From Arthrobacter sp. 31Y (GTDB lineage Bacteria; Actinomycetota; Actinomycetes; Actinomycetales; Micrococcaceae), in the NCBI RefSeq assembly GCF_000526335.1, contig NZ_JAFW01000001.1, positions 3,286,001 to 3,350,000 on the forward strand: 64,000 nt of DNA, given 5' to 3'. The notes under the pieces were generated by a model. The model ran no database searches. It saw nothing but the letters and a program-made list of their open reading frames with translations, and was not told the DNA's origin. Below are positions 33,182 through 41,648 of the stretch, in pieces. Each line of letters opens with the position of its first letter. Within the stretch, counting starts at the first letter, position 1. Both the position numbers and the translations under genes were made by a program.

Positions 33182-33913
33182 ATGACGGGGGACGCACTCA
33201 CGAAGGACGCCAGCCACGCACCGAACCGGCTGAGGCTCGCTGTGGTGGATATGGTGGGCACCACCATTACGGACGACGGCCGGACTGAGCGGGCCATGTC
33301 CCGGGCGCTTGTTGACCACGGGATTGACCCGGGAAGCACTCGGTTCGAGAGCATGCTCGGCTATGCCAGGGACACCATGGGTTTCTCGAAAATGACTGTC
33401 TTCAACCACCTCTTCGAGGACCCTGCCGTGGCAGAAAGTGCCAATAAAGTCTTCGAGAACACCTATGACGAGCTCATTGAAGACGGCGGTGTCCGCGCCA
33501 TTGCCGGTGCGGAGGATGCCATTCAGTGGATGCGTGAGTCCGGCATGCAGGTTTGCCTGGCCACGGGATTCGGCCGGCATACCCAGAACATGGTGCTGGA
33601 ATCGCTCGGGTGGATGGGGCTGGCGGACCTTAGCCTGTGCCCGTCCGATGCTGGACGTGGACGGCCTTACCCGGACATGATCCTTACGGCGGTGCTCGCC
33701 CTTGACCTCGACGACGTACGGGAGGTGGCCGTGGTGGGCGACACCAGCTCGGACATGCTCTCGGGGGTTCGTTCGGGAGCATCCCTCGTGGCGGGTGTCC
33801 TCACCGGGTCCCATTCCGAGGCGACGCTACGCGCGGCCGGAGCCACCGTCGTCGTGGATTCCATTAAGCAGCTCCCGCTCCTGGTGGAGAAGCGCGCAGC
33901 CAGGCACCTCTAG
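33182..33913 (+). CDS. Phosphonatase-like HAD hydrolase
   Basis: 243 residues from ATG 33182. HAD motif I reads VVDMVGTTITDDG, with Asp nucleophile and D-x-V-G-T. The cap region has an MTVFNHLF/FENTYDELI helical pattern. Motif II/III regions are CLATGFGRHTQNMVLE and RGRPYPDMILTAVLALDLDD. Motif IV is VAVVGDTSSDMLSGVRSGAS. This fits the phosphonatase-like subfamily related to phosphonoacetaldehyde hydrolase. A dedicated Schiff-base Lys is not obvious, so C-P cleavage is doubtful; it may be a phosphatase. Monocistronic, with its 3' end overlapping the convergent hydrolase stop by 4 bp. Confidence 0.85.
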   Translation: MTGDALTKDASHAPNRLRLAVVDMVGTTITDDGRTERAMSRALVDHGIDPGSTRFESMLGYARDTMGFSKMTVFNHLFEDPAVAESANKVFENTYDELIEDGGVRAIAGAEDAIQWMRESGMQVCLATGFGRHTQNMVLESLGWMGLADLSLCPSDAGRGRPYPDMILTAVLALDLDDVREVAVVGDTSSDMLSGVRSGASLVAGVLTGSHSEATLRAAGATVVVDSIKQLPLLVEKRAARHL

Positions 33914-35547
33914 CACTTGAGGCCGTCCTGGGGCAGTTTGCCGTCAACAAAGTAGTCGTCGACGGCGGTGCTGACGCAGGAGTTCGCACGGCCGTAGGCT
34001 GTGTGACCCTCACCTTCCCACGTGACGAGGGAGGCATTCTCCAGCTGCTTGCGCAGCGACTGGGACCACTCGAGCGGAGTTGCGGGGTCGCCGGTGGTGC
34101 CTACCACCACGATGGGTGCAGATCCGTTGTATTCCACCGGCGCCGGGGTGCGGGTGCTGGGGTAGGGCCAGTCCTTGCAGCTGACGCCGCCGTAGGCAAA
34201 GAAAGCGCCAAACGTGGGGGATTCCTGCATGAGGCGGACTTCCTCGGCCCGCATGGCGGCGGTGTCTGTCACCATCGGGTAGTCCAGGCAGTTGATGGCT
34301 TGGAACGCGAAGGCGGAGTTGGAGCTGTACGTGCCGTTGGGTTCGCGGTCTGCGCCAAGATCCGCCAGCCGCATCATCTGGGACACGTCACCGGCAAAGG
34401 CGCTGTCCAGTGCTTGGGTCAGGGCTGGCCAGCTTTGGTCGTTGTAAAGGGGCAGGATGAGACCGTTGACGAAGTCGTTGGCGGTCACCAGCCGGCCGTC
34501 TTTGGCCGTCTGCGGGTTCTGGTCCACAGCCGTGATGAGGTCCCGGATTTCCTGGACACCGTTGTCAACGGACCCGCTCAGGGGGCATTGTTGCTGTCGT
34601 TGGCAGCTGGACACGTAAGTGCTCAGGGCTTTTTCGAAGGCACGAGCCTGGCCGGCCGTCAGCTCCTCGTTGGTGATGGCCGGGTCCACGGCACCGTCAA
34701 GGACCACGCGGCCCACGTTGTCCGGGAAGAGTGACGCATAAGTGGAGCCCAGGAAGGTGCCGTAGGAGAAACCGAGGTAGTTGAGCTTGGCATCGTTTGA
34801 CACCGCGCGCAGCACATCCAGGTCCTTGGCAGCGCTCACGGTATCTATGTGTTCCAGGACGTCGCCGGTCTGCTGGGCGCACTGTTCCGCGAATGACTTG
34901 TTGAAGGCAAGCGCGGCGGCAAGTCCTTCGTCAGTGTTCTTGCGGAACACCTTTTCGCGGGCGGCATCACGCTCGGCATCGGTCATGCAGGTCACCGGAG
35001 CGGAGCGACCCACACCCCTGGGATCGAAACCGACCACATCGTAGTTGGCACGCAACTTCTCCGTGAAGTGGGTGTTGCCTGCGTCCTTGACGAAATCCAC
35101 GCCCGAGCCGCCGGGCCCGCCGGGATTTACCAGGATTGACCCCTGCTTATTGCCGGTGCTGGGCAGCTTAATGACAGAAAGCGTGATGTCCCCGGAGGCC
35201 GGATTGGCGTAGTCCTTAGGTACCTGGACCTTGCCACAGTGGAAGCCATCCTCGCACGAGCTCCACTCCACCGACTGCGAGTAGTACTTCTCCAGGCCCT
35301 CAGGAGCTGAGGCGGCGATGGACGGATCCACCGTGCTGGTGGACGGCTGGGCCGTTGGAGGCGGCAAGAACGGAACGGTGCACGCGCTCAGTACCAGCAT
35401 GGACGCAAGCGCAACACACATTGCCGCAAACCCGCGGCGGGAGCTGCGCCCCGCAGCACCCCCACCCGCCAAACCACCACCCGCTTCGTGCTGGGCAGAC
35501 CGGTCCCTGGAAGGGGTACCGGCGGACCGGCGGGGTGCGGACTTCAT
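33910..35547 (-). CDS. Exported alpha/beta hydrolase lipoprotein, tripeptidyl aminopeptidase-like
   Basis: 545 residues. A long Ser/Gly/Arg-rich N-terminus leads to a hydrophobic stretch with lipobox MLVLSACTVPF, so the Cys near residue 56 is probably lipidated. The alpha/beta hydrolase core shows ILVNPGGPGGSGVDF (oxyanion region), FDPRGVGRSAPV, the nucleophile elbow YLGFSYGTFLGS, a late Asp in GTTGDPATPLEWS and the His in WEGEGHTAYGR. The C-terminal TAP-like domain is that of Streptomyces SlpD/E and tripeptidyl aminopeptidases. The start is 8 bp after holB, so it belongs to the tmk-holB operon. Extracytoplasmic peptidase activity is the likely role. Confidence 0.88.
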   Translation of the reverse strand: MKSAPRRSAGTPSRDRSAQHEAGGGLAGGGAAGRSSRRGFAAMCVALASMLVLSACTVPFLPPPTAQPSTSTVDPSIAASAPEGLEKYYSQSVEWSSCEDGFHCGKVQVPKDYANPASGDITLSVIKLPSTGNKQGSILVNPGGPGGSGVDFVKDAGNTHFTEKLRANYDVVGFDPRGVGRSAPVTCMTDAERDAAREKVFRKNTDEGLAAALAFNKSFAEQCAQQTGDVLEHIDTVSAAKDLDVLRAVSNDAKLNYLGFSYGTFLGSTYASLFPDNVGRVVLDGAVDPAITNEELTAGQARAFEKALSTYVSSCQRQQQCPLSGSVDNGVQEIRDLITAVDQNPQTAKDGRLVTANDFVNGLILPLYNDQSWPALTQALDSAFAGDVSQMMRLADLGADREPNGTYSSNSAFAFQAINCLDYPMVTDTAAMRAEEVRLMQESPTFGAFFAYGGVSCKDWPYPSTRTPAPVEYNGSAPIVVVGTTGDPATPLEWSQSLRKQLENASLVTWEGEGHTAYGRANSCVSTAVDDYFVDGKLPQDGLKC

Positions 35548-35555
35548 GCATTCTC

Positions 35556-36707
35556 CTATTGCTGGATGAGGCTCGTGGCCATGGACTCGACCGCCAACAG
35601 CGGCGCCACGTTGGTGGTGGTAATTCGGACACGGGCTTTGTTGATGGCGTCCATTCGGGCCAGGGTGGTTTCGGGCGTTGAATGGCCTGCGTAGTCTTCC
35701 AGTTCGCTCTTGAGTTCAACGTTGACCAGTTCCACAGCGTTCCCCAACTGGATGATCAGGACGTCCCGGTAGAAGGACAGCAGATCCGTCAGCGTCCGGT
35801 CCAGCGAGTCAGTGATGGAGCGTTTGGCACGCCGTTTCTGGTCGTCCTCAAGCTGCCTGACCTGGCTGCGCATGGAGGGTGGGAGCGTCCCGGATTCGGG
35901 AGCGCCCAGGCTCGCGAGCAGTGCGATCTTCTCCGCGGCGTCGCGTTCGTCGTTGGAGCTGTTGGCTTCCTCGGTAGCAATTTTGACCAACTTTTCGGCC
36001 ATCATCACGGCAGCGGTAACGCCTCGCAGACCAAGCGGTATCCGAACCGTATCCAACCTGCGCTGCCGCGCATCGGCGTCGCGGGCCAACCGGCGGGCGA
36101 TCCCTATATGGCTTTGCGCCGCACGCGCCGCACGGTCTGCGAGTTGGCGTTCGACGCCGTCGCGTCTCACCAACAGGTCAGCAACGTCAGAGGCCGGCGG
36201 CAACCGCAGGCTCACAGGGCGGCATCTTGAACGGATGGTGACCAGGACATCGGCGGGGGAGGGGGCACACAGCATCCAGATGGTCCTGGGGGTGGGTTCC
36301 TCAATGGCCTTGAGCAGGACGTTGGTGGTGCGCTCGGCCATGCGGTCGGCATCCTCCACCACAATGATCCGCCACCGTCCCGTAGCTGGCCGGTCTCCGG
36401 CTTTGGAGACGAGTTCACGGGCTTCATCAATGGTGATGGTGACTTTTTCCGTTCGCACGAACGTCACATCCGAGTGGGTTTCACCGAGGATCGTGTGGCA
36501 TGCCGCGCACTGGCCACAGCCGCGCATGGTGACGTCGTCCTGCTCGCAGTTCAAGGCAGCGGCGAAGGCTTTGGCTGCGTTTGAACGGCCCGATCCCGGC
36601 GGCCCGGTGAAGAGCCACGCATGGGTCAGTCCGGTGTCTCCCTGCGCCGCCTGCTTGAGCTGGGCAACCACCGGCGCCTGGCCTTGAAGGTCGTCCCAGA
36701 CGCTCAC
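35556..36707 (-). CDS. holB: DNA polymerase III subunit delta' (HolB)
   Basis: 383 residues. A clamp-loader AAA+ domain has the P-loop-like LFTGPPGSGRSNAAKAFAAA, a zinc module with CEQDD...GCGQCAACH, and the SRC-type motif in ITIRSRCRPVSLRLPP. The Walker B-like region is IIVVEDADRMAE. The C-terminal helical part (about 210-380) is the collar domain. It loads the beta clamp together with DnaX and HolA. The GTG start overlaps the tmk stop (GTGA), so the two are translationally coupled. Confidence 0.93.
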   Translation of the reverse strand: MSVWDDLQGQAPVVAQLKQAAQGDTGLTHAWLFTGPPGSGRSNAAKAFAAALNCEQDDVTMRGCGQCAACHTILGETHSDVTFVRTEKVTITIDEARELVSKAGDRPATGRWRIIVVEDADRMAERTTNVLLKAIEEPTPRTIWMLCAPSPADVLVTIRSRCRPVSLRLPPASDVADLLVRRDGVERQLADRAARAAQSHIGIARRLARDADARQRRLDTVRIPLGLRGVTAAVMMAEKLVKIATEEANSSNDERDAAEKIALLASLGAPESGTLPPSMRSQVRQLEDDQKRRAKRSITDSLDRTLTDLLSFYRDVLIIQLGNAVELVNVELKSELEDYAGHSTPETTLARMDAINKARVRITTTNVAPLLAVESMATSLIQQ

Positions 36708-37402
36708 GGACGGTCGCCCGGAACAGTTTCGGCCTTCTGCGACGCAGCGGTCACAGGCGCGCCGCCGGAAACCAGCAGCGACTCCACCCGCTCGAGGATC
36801 CGGGACGCCAAAGTTTCACGATCGGCATTTGCGGGCAGCACCAGATAGCTGGAGGGCGCAGCAGCTGCGAGGTCCAGGAAAGCGTGCCGGATGGCGGAAT
36901 GGAAATCGTCAGGCTCGGACTCCAGCCTATCCTCGGTGGCGTCCCCGGCGGTGCGGCGCCGGCGACCATCGGAGGGGTCGACGTCGAGCAGCACTGTCAG
37001 GTCCGGATGGAGGCCTTCGGTGGCCCACTCATTGAGTGATAAAACGCCGTCGGCGCCGAGGCCGCGCCCGGCACCTTGATAGGCGACAGAGGAATCGATA
37101 TAGCGGTCCGTGATGACTACTGTCCCGTCGGCAAGCGCAGGCCGGATCACCTGGCTGGCATGGGCGGCGCGGGCGGCCGCGAACATGAGGGCCTCCGTGC
37201 GGGCATCGATGGTGCCGTGCCCGTGGTCCAGGACCAGGGAACGCAATTTCTCACCGATGGGGGTGCCACCGGGTTCGCGGGTGCGCAGCACAGAGAGCCC
37301 CCGTGACTCAAGGGTGGCAGAGAGCCGGGCGGCCTGGGTGGACTTGCCCGCTCCGTCCCCGCCTTCGAAGGCGATGAAAAGGCCTGGGCTCTTAATACTC
37401 AC
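36704..37402 (-). CDS. tmk: Thymidylate kinase
   Basis: 232 residues. P-loop FEGGDGAGKSTQAARL, the DR(Y/H) motif in VVITDRYIDSSVAYQGAGRG, the TREPGGTPIGEKLR block and an LID-region ending typical of Tmk. It phosphorylates dTMP to dTDP in the cytoplasm. It is first in the tmk-holB-hydrolase operon. It is divergent from the trans-sulfuration enzyme at 37476, with a short 73-bp gap holding both promoters. Confidence 0.95.
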   Translation of the reverse strand: MSIKSPGLFIAFEGGDGAGKSTQAARLSATLESRGLSVLRTREPGGTPIGEKLRSLVLDHGHGTIDARTEALMFAAARAAHASQVIRPALADGTVVITDRYIDSSVAYQGAGRGLGADGVLSLNEWATEGLHPDLTVLLDVDPSDGRRRRTAGDATEDRLESEPDDFHSAIRHAFLDLAAAAPSSYLVLPANADRETLASRILERVESLLVSGGAPVTAASQKAETVPGDRP

Positions 37403-37475
37403 TGGACTAGCCTACCGATCACCGGCATACGAGACGGCTTTTATCCACAGCATTGCCCGCGACTACGCTGAAACC

Positions 37476-38660
37476 ATGAGCCTTTCCGATCAGCATGCCG
37501 CCGATTTGTCTCCGGAAACCGTTGTAGTTGCAGCCGGCCGCCCAGACCGCGCCCACGACGAGCCCGTCAACCCGCCCATCGTCCTGTCCTCCACATACTT
37601 CGGAACAGGTTCATTAGGCGATGGAGATCGCGGTTACGGGCGCTATGCGAACCCCACCTGGGATCCTTTCGAGGATGCGCTGGCCAAACTGGAAGGCGCC
37701 ACCCTGCCCGGACTGATCTACGCCTCCGGCCTGGCGGCAGTCAGCTCAGCGTTGTCCCTGGTTCCCGCGGGCGGTGTGGTGGTGATGCCCTCGCACAGTT
37801 ACGCAGGTTCCCTGGTCATGGCCACTGAACTGGCAGAGAAGGGGTTCCTGGAACTTCGCACCGTGGACATCACGGACACGGACGCCGTCAAGGCCTTCAT
37901 CAACCCCGAGCAGGGTAAGAAGGCAGATCTGCTCTGGCTCGAAAGCCCCACCAACCCGATGCTCGGCATCGCCGACATCCGCGCACTGACTGACGCCGCC
38001 CACGCAGTGGGCGCCATCGTGGTCACGGACAATACTTTCTCCACGCCTTTGGTGCAGCAGCCCCTCAGTCTGGGGTCCGACGTCGTGCTCCACTCAGTGA
38101 CCAAATACCTGGCGGGGCATTCGGACGTGGTCCTCGGCGCCCTCGTCACGTCCAATCCGGAGCTGCGGGCCACACTGCTGCATCACCGCATCATCCACGG
38201 CGGCATCGCCGGACCCTTCGAGGCCTGGCTGGCACTGCGCGGCCTCCGCACCTTGGCGCTGCGGATTGAGCGCTCGCAGGCCTCAGCGGCAACCCTCGCT
38301 GAACGCCTCAGCAGCCACCCCCGCGTCGAAACCATCCGCTATCCGGGCCTTCCCAGCGATCCCGGACACGAGCGCGCCAAGGTACAGATGAAGGGTTTCG
38401 GGTCCATCCTCTGCATCCAGATCGCTGGAGACGAACAGCGCAGCGGTGCCGACGCCGCCGACGAACTGGTCCGCGCGCTGCAGCTTTGGCTGCCTGCAAC
38501 ATCCCTGGGTGGGGTGGAGTCCCTGATTGAACGCCGACGCCGGCACTCGGCTGAGCCGCTCAGCGTTCCGGAGAATCTGGTCCGGTTGAGCGTGGGGATC
38601 GAGAACGTGGAAGACCTCTGGTCCGACCTTGAGCAAGCGCTGAAGTCGCTGGACGGCTAG
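37476..38660 (+). CDS. Trans-sulfuration PLP enzyme (cystathionine gamma-synthase-like)
   Basis: 394 residues from the ATG at 37476; a frame open back to 37110 lies within tmk and is rejected. Cys/Met-metabolism PLP family blocks are clear: YGRYANPTWDPFEDALAKLE, LIYASGLAAVSSALSLVP, the Asp in VVTDNTFSTPLVQQPLSLG and the PLP lysine in HSVTKYLAGHSDVVLGALV. The C-terminus has the LSVGIENVEDLWSDLEQAL ending. It could be a cystathionine gamma-synthase, a gamma-lyase or a close relative; sequence alone does not separate them. Monocistronic or with the DUF2516 gene, which starts 9 bp later. Confidence 0.87.
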   Translation: MSLSDQHAADLSPETVVVAAGRPDRAHDEPVNPPIVLSSTYFGTGSLGDGDRGYGRYANPTWDPFEDALAKLEGATLPGLIYASGLAAVSSALSLVPAGGVVVMPSHSYAGSLVMATELAEKGFLELRTVDITDTDAVKAFINPEQGKKADLLWLESPTNPMLGIADIRALTDAAHAVGAIVVTDNTFSTPLVQQPLSLGSDVVLHSVTKYLAGHSDVVLGALVTSNPELRATLLHHRIIHGGIAGPFEAWLALRGLRTLALRIERSQASAATLAERLSSHPRVETIRYPGLPSDPGHERAKVQMKGFGSILCIQIAGDEQRSGADAADELVRALQLWLPATSLGGVESLIERRRRHSAEPLSVPENLVRLSVGIENVEDLWSDLEQALKSLDG

Positions 38661-38669
38661 GCTAAAGGC

Positions 38670-39011
38670 GTGGACGGAAAACTTTTGATCGCTTACGTTA
38701 CCAGCGGGGTTTATTGGATCCTTGGCTTGGTGGCACTTGCCCTGGAACTGTGGGCCTTCGCGGACTGCCTGCGCCATAAGCCCACGCTGTTCGTGGCGGC
38801 GTCAAAGCGCACCAAGTTGTTCTGGTTGGCGCTTACTGGCGTGGCGTTGGCGATCGGCGGCCTGACCGTACTGACGGGCGGCAGCGGCCTTGGATTGTTC
38901 GGCATCGCAGCTGTTACCGCAGCTTGCGTGTACCTTGCCGATGTCCGTCCCGCCCTGCGCGAGGCCGGCAGCGGCGGAAACCGCAATGTGGGTCCTTACG
39001 GACCCTGGTAA
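38670..39011 (+). CDS. DUF2516 family membrane protein
   Basis: 113 residues; the GTG start lies 9 bp after the PLP enzyme stop. Three hydrophobic segments: residues 10-30 (SGVYWILGLVALALELWAF), 45-65 (KLFWLALTGVALAIGGLTVL) and 70-90. An AFADCLRH motif between the first two is typical of the family, and the tail has DVRPALRE. DUF2516 is a small actinobacterial membrane family of unknown function. Confidence 0.8.
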   Translation: MDGKLLIAYVTSGVYWILGLVALALELWAFADCLRHKPTLFVAASKRTKLFWLALTGVALAIGGLTVLTGGSGLGLFGIAAVTAACVYLADVRPALREAGSGGNRNVGPYGPW

Positions 39012-39027
39012 GAACCGCCGGCAAGAG

Positions 39028-39858
39028 TCACTGAGGCGCCACCGCGTCCCACGCCACCGTCACTTCACCCAACCGCCACCTCGCCGGACCATCCTGAAGC
39101 GGCCACCCGGCGTCGCGTAGGGAACGGCACATACCCGTCCAGCGTTGCCGGTTTCCGAACGAGGCCAGCGGCGCCGCCTCCAGCCACGCCTTATCCATGG
39201 CCTGCAGGAACGCGTGGATGGGTTCACCCGGCACGTTCCGGTGGATCAGGGCTTTGGGTAGCCGCTCCGCCACCTCGGATGGCAACTCGAAACTGCCGAA
39301 CCGCACGGAAAAACTGAGGCTCAAAGGGTGTTCGGCGTCCAAAGCCACCCACGTGACGCGTCGGCCGATTTCGTCGCACGTGCCGTCAATGAACAGCCCG
39401 CCGGGCGCCAACCGTGATTGCACCAGCCGCCAGATCCCGGCGACGTCCGCTTCCTCATATTGGCGCAGCACGTTGAAGGCTCGGACCAGCACCGGGTCAC
39501 CGGGGACGGGGACTTCGAAGCCTCCCACGTGAAAACTGAGCCCGGGCCGTTCAAGGGCTTTGGCAGTCCGTACGCGCTCCGGCTCGATTTCGATTCCACA
39601 GACCCGGACATCGGGTCTGACGGCCTGCAACCGTTCGAAAAGCTCGACGGCGGTGGTTGGCGATGAGCCGTAGCCCAGGTCCACCACAAGGGGGTCGACG
39701 GCGGCGCGAAGCCTCCACGCCTGCGGCCCGGCAAGCCAGCGGTCCAGGCGGCGCATCCGGTTGGGATTGGTGGTGCCGCGGGTGATGTTGCCAACGGGCT
39801 TCCCGCCCCGACTCCGGGGAGAGCCCACCCGTTCCGCTTTTTGCACCACGGCCCCCAC
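39028..39858 (-). CDS. SAM-dependent methyltransferase-like protein
   Basis: 276 residues from the GTG at 39858, with AGGA 4 nt upstream. A longer antisense frame reaching 40386 overlaps gpmA and is rejected. The SAM-binding core reads [20 protein letters not shown] (motif I with G-Y-G-S-S), [12 protein letters not shown] (acidic loop) and [22 protein letters not shown]-terminal part has [13 protein letters not shown] blocks. Substrate unknown. It is divergent from gpmA, and the 120-bp space contains a long inverted repeat. Confidence 0.75.
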   Translation of the reverse strand: MGAVVQKAERVGSPRSRGGKPVGNITRGTTNPNRMRRLDRWLAGPQAWRLRAAVDPLVVDLGYGSSPTTAVELFERLQAVRPDVRVCGIEIEPERVRTAKALERPGLSFHVGGFEVPVPGDPVLVRAFNVLRQYEEADVAGIWRLVQSRLAPGGLFIDGTCDEIGRRVTWVALDAEHPLSLSFSVRFGSFELPSEVAERLPKALIHRNVPGEPIHAFLQAMDKAWLEAAPLASFGNRQRWTGMCRSLRDAGWPLQDGPARWRLGEVTVAWDAVAPQ

Positions 39859-39866
39859 TTTATCCT

Positions 39867-39931
39867 GCAACGCGGGGTCACTTATGGCCCCCTGTGGGGC
39901 GTCCAAGGGGCCAGATGTGACCCCGCGTTGC
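39867..39931. repeat. Long inverted repeat (REP-like) between divergent genes
   Basis: Arms at 39867-39891 and 39907-39931 match at 22 of 25 positions, beginning GCAACGCGGGGTCAC. The loop is 15 nt. It occupies the gap between the methyltransferase start and gpmA. There is no T-run. The form is that of an intergenic palindromic element dispersed in genomes, but only one copy lies in the window. Confidence 0.7.
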
Positions 39932-39981
39932 TCTTCGTAACGCCGGGCAGGGCACGTAGCTGCTCGGCTAGGATGAAAAGC

Positions 39982-40728
39982 ATGACTTACAAGCTGATTC
40001 TGCTGCGCCATGGCCACAGCGAATGGAACGCCAAGAACCTGTTCACCGGTTGGGTGGACGTTGACCTGAACGATCAAGGCCGCAAAGAAGCAGTGCGCGG
40101 TGGAGAGCTCCTGGTTGAGAATGACATTCTCCCGGACGTCCTTTACACCTCGCTCCTGAAGCGTGCCATCAACACCGCCAACATGGCCCTGGACAAGGCT
40201 GACCGCGGCTGGATCCCGGTCAAGCGCGATTGGCGCCTCAACGAACGCCACTACGGCGCGTTGCAGGGCAAGGACAAGGCCCAGACCCTGGCCGAGTTCG
40301 GCGAAGAGCAGTTCATGGAATGGCGCCGCAGCTACGACACCCCGCCGCCGGCCCTGTCCGACGACAGCGAGTTCTCCCAGGCCCACGATGTCCGCTACAA
40401 GGACCTCGGCGACGCCCTCCCGCGCACCGAGTGCCTCAAGGACGTCCTAGTCCGCCTGCTCCCTTACTGGGAATCGGACATCAAGGAAGACCTCAAGGCC
40501 GGCAAGACCGTACTGGTCACGGCCCACGGCAACTCACTGCGCGCGCTGGTGAAGCACCTGGATGGCATCAGCGACGACGCCATCGCCGGCCTCAACATCC
40601 CCACGGGCATCCCGCTGGTGTACGAACTGGACGAGGACTTCCAGCCGATCAACGCCGGCGGAACCTACCTGGATCCCGACGCCGCAGCCCAGGCCATCCT
40701 CGCGGTGGCCAACCAGGGCAAAAAGTGA
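39982..40728 (+). CDS. gpmA: 2,3-bisphosphoglycerate-dependent phosphoglycerate mutase
   Basis: 248 residues from the ATG at 39982. Phosphohistidine motif [20 protein letters not shown], second histidine block [20 protein letters not shown], and the conserved [15 protein letters not shown]. Glycolytic/gluconeogenic interconversion of 2- and 3-phosphoglycerate. Upstream frames pass through the inverted repeat and are rejected. It is followed by a very strong bidirectional terminator. Confidence 0.97.
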   Translation: MTYKLILLRHGHSEWNAKNLFTGWVDVDLNDQGRKEAVRGGELLVENDILPDVLYTSLLKRAINTANMALDKADRGWIPVKRDWRLNERHYGALQGKDKAQTLAEFGEEQFMEWRRSYDTPPPALSDDSEFSQAHDVRYKDLGDALPRTECLKDVLVRLLPYWESDIKEDLKAGKTVLVTAHGNSLRALVKHLDGISDDAIAGLNIPTGIPLVYELDEDFQPINAGGTYLDPDAAAQAILAVANQGKK

Positions 40729-40742
40729 AGCTTTAGTTAACG

Positions 40743-40793
40743 ACGACGATGGCCGGTCACCTTTCCATGAAGGGTGACCGGCCATCGTCGTTA
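40743..40793. terminator. Bidirectional terminator between gpmA and phoU
   Basis: An inverted repeat of about 22-bp arms (CGACGATGGCCGGTCACC and its complement) with a short CCATGA-type loop, flanked by TTAA on both sides. It separates the two convergent genes. Confidence 0.85.
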
Positions 40794-40804
40794 AGGCTGA
40801 AGGG

Positions 40805-41458
40805 CTAGAAGCCTTCGGGCTGCCATTCGCCCGTCACCAGGTAGGTGACCTTGCGGGCCACCGAGACGCCGTGATCAGCGAAGCGCTCGAAGTAGCGGCT
40901 GGCCAGGGCCACATCCACGGTGGTGGAGGGGCTTTCGCTCCACTCGGGAGAAGCGATCGCCTTGAAGACGCTGAGGTGGAGGTCGTCCACGGCGATGTTG
41001 ATCTTGAGGATGTCGCGGGCCACCTCAAGGTCGCGGGTCTCAAGGAGTTCAATGACCTTGGCAGTGATCTCGATGTCGTGCTGGGCCATGGCCTTGAAGG
41101 TCTGGGTCAGCGACGCGGGGATAACAGTGGCCGGGTAGCGCAGGCGAGCCAGCTGGGCAACGTGGCGGGCGAGATCGCCCATGCGTTCCAGCGAAGCACT
41201 CATGCGCAGCGAACCCACAATCATGCGGAGATCGCTCGCCACAGGGCCCTGCAAGGCAAGGATGTCGATGGCCCGCTCGTCGAGGCTGTTCTGCAGGAAG
41301 TCGATTCGCGCGTCTGCCGCGATGACGTCCTGGGCAAGATCCACGTCGGCGCCTTCGAAGGAAGTAGTAGCCTTCGTGATTGCTTCGTGAACCAGCTTGG
41401 AGATCTCGATGAGGTCGTCACCTACCTGGGTGAGCTCCTCCTGAAAAACCTTGCGCAC
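40805..41458 (-). CDS. phoU: Phosphate signalling complex protein PhoU
   Basis: 217 residues from the GTG at 41458, with AAGGA 7 nt upstream. A much longer antisense frame up to 42484 is an overlap with senX3 and is rejected. Two repeats of the three-helix PhoU domain are visible: FQEELTQVGDDLIEISKLVH, ALQGPVASDLRMIVGSLRMS, ERMGDLARHVAQLARLR, and later RYFERFADHGVSVARKVTYL. Its metal-binding E/DxxxD-type motifs are in the two repeats. It links the Pst transporter to the SenX3 kinase and damps the phosphate-starvation response. Divergent from senX3, as usual in actinobacteria. Confidence 0.95.
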   Translation of the reverse strand: MRKVFQEELTQVGDDLIEISKLVHEAITKATTSFEGADVDLAQDVIAADARIDFLQNSLDERAIDILALQGPVASDLRMIVGSLRMSASLERMGDLARHVAQLARLRYPATVIPASLTQTFKAMAQHDIEITAKVIELLETRDLEVARDILKINIAVDDLHLSVFKAIASPEWSESPSTTVDVALASRYFERFADHGVSVARKVTYLVTGEWQPEGF

Positions 41459-41549
41459 TAAGGCGTCCTTTCCTTGGAAATCCTCGTCCCCTGCCGGGCG
41501 TCGGATTTCAAAACCATTGACAGTCCAACCAGTAACTGTGTCAGGGGCC

Positions 41550-41592
41550 AGTGAACGGTTCGGCACCTTTAGATGAACGTTAGTTGAACCGT
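41550..41592. promoter_or_regulatory. PHO-box-like direct-repeat array between phoU and senX3
   Basis: TGAAC occurs at 41552, 41574 and 41585, at offsets of 22 and 11 bp. On the minus strand this reads as 11-mer units starting GTTCA (units 1, 2 and 4). Eleven-bp direct repeats of GTTCA-type units are the known PHO-box architecture of actinobacterial PhoP/RegX3 binding sites. The position between divergent phoU and senX3-regX3 suits autoregulation. Confidence 0.7.
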
Positions 41593-41648
41593 CCGCGTTT
41601 GGGGCCGGATCACTGCTTGGCCGTGTTTCCACAGCATAAGCTGGACAC

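Noticed and set aside
37110..37475. N-terminal extension of the PLP enzyme
   Set aside because: The upstream frame overlaps tmk on the other strand and has arbitrary composition; the ATG at 37476 matches the family start.
39028..40386. Long open frame antisense to gpmA extending the methyltransferase to about 450 residues
   Set aside because: The extra part is the reverse complement of gpmA, whose own protein is unmistakable. A GTG at 39858 with AGGA upstream gives a normal methyltransferase length.
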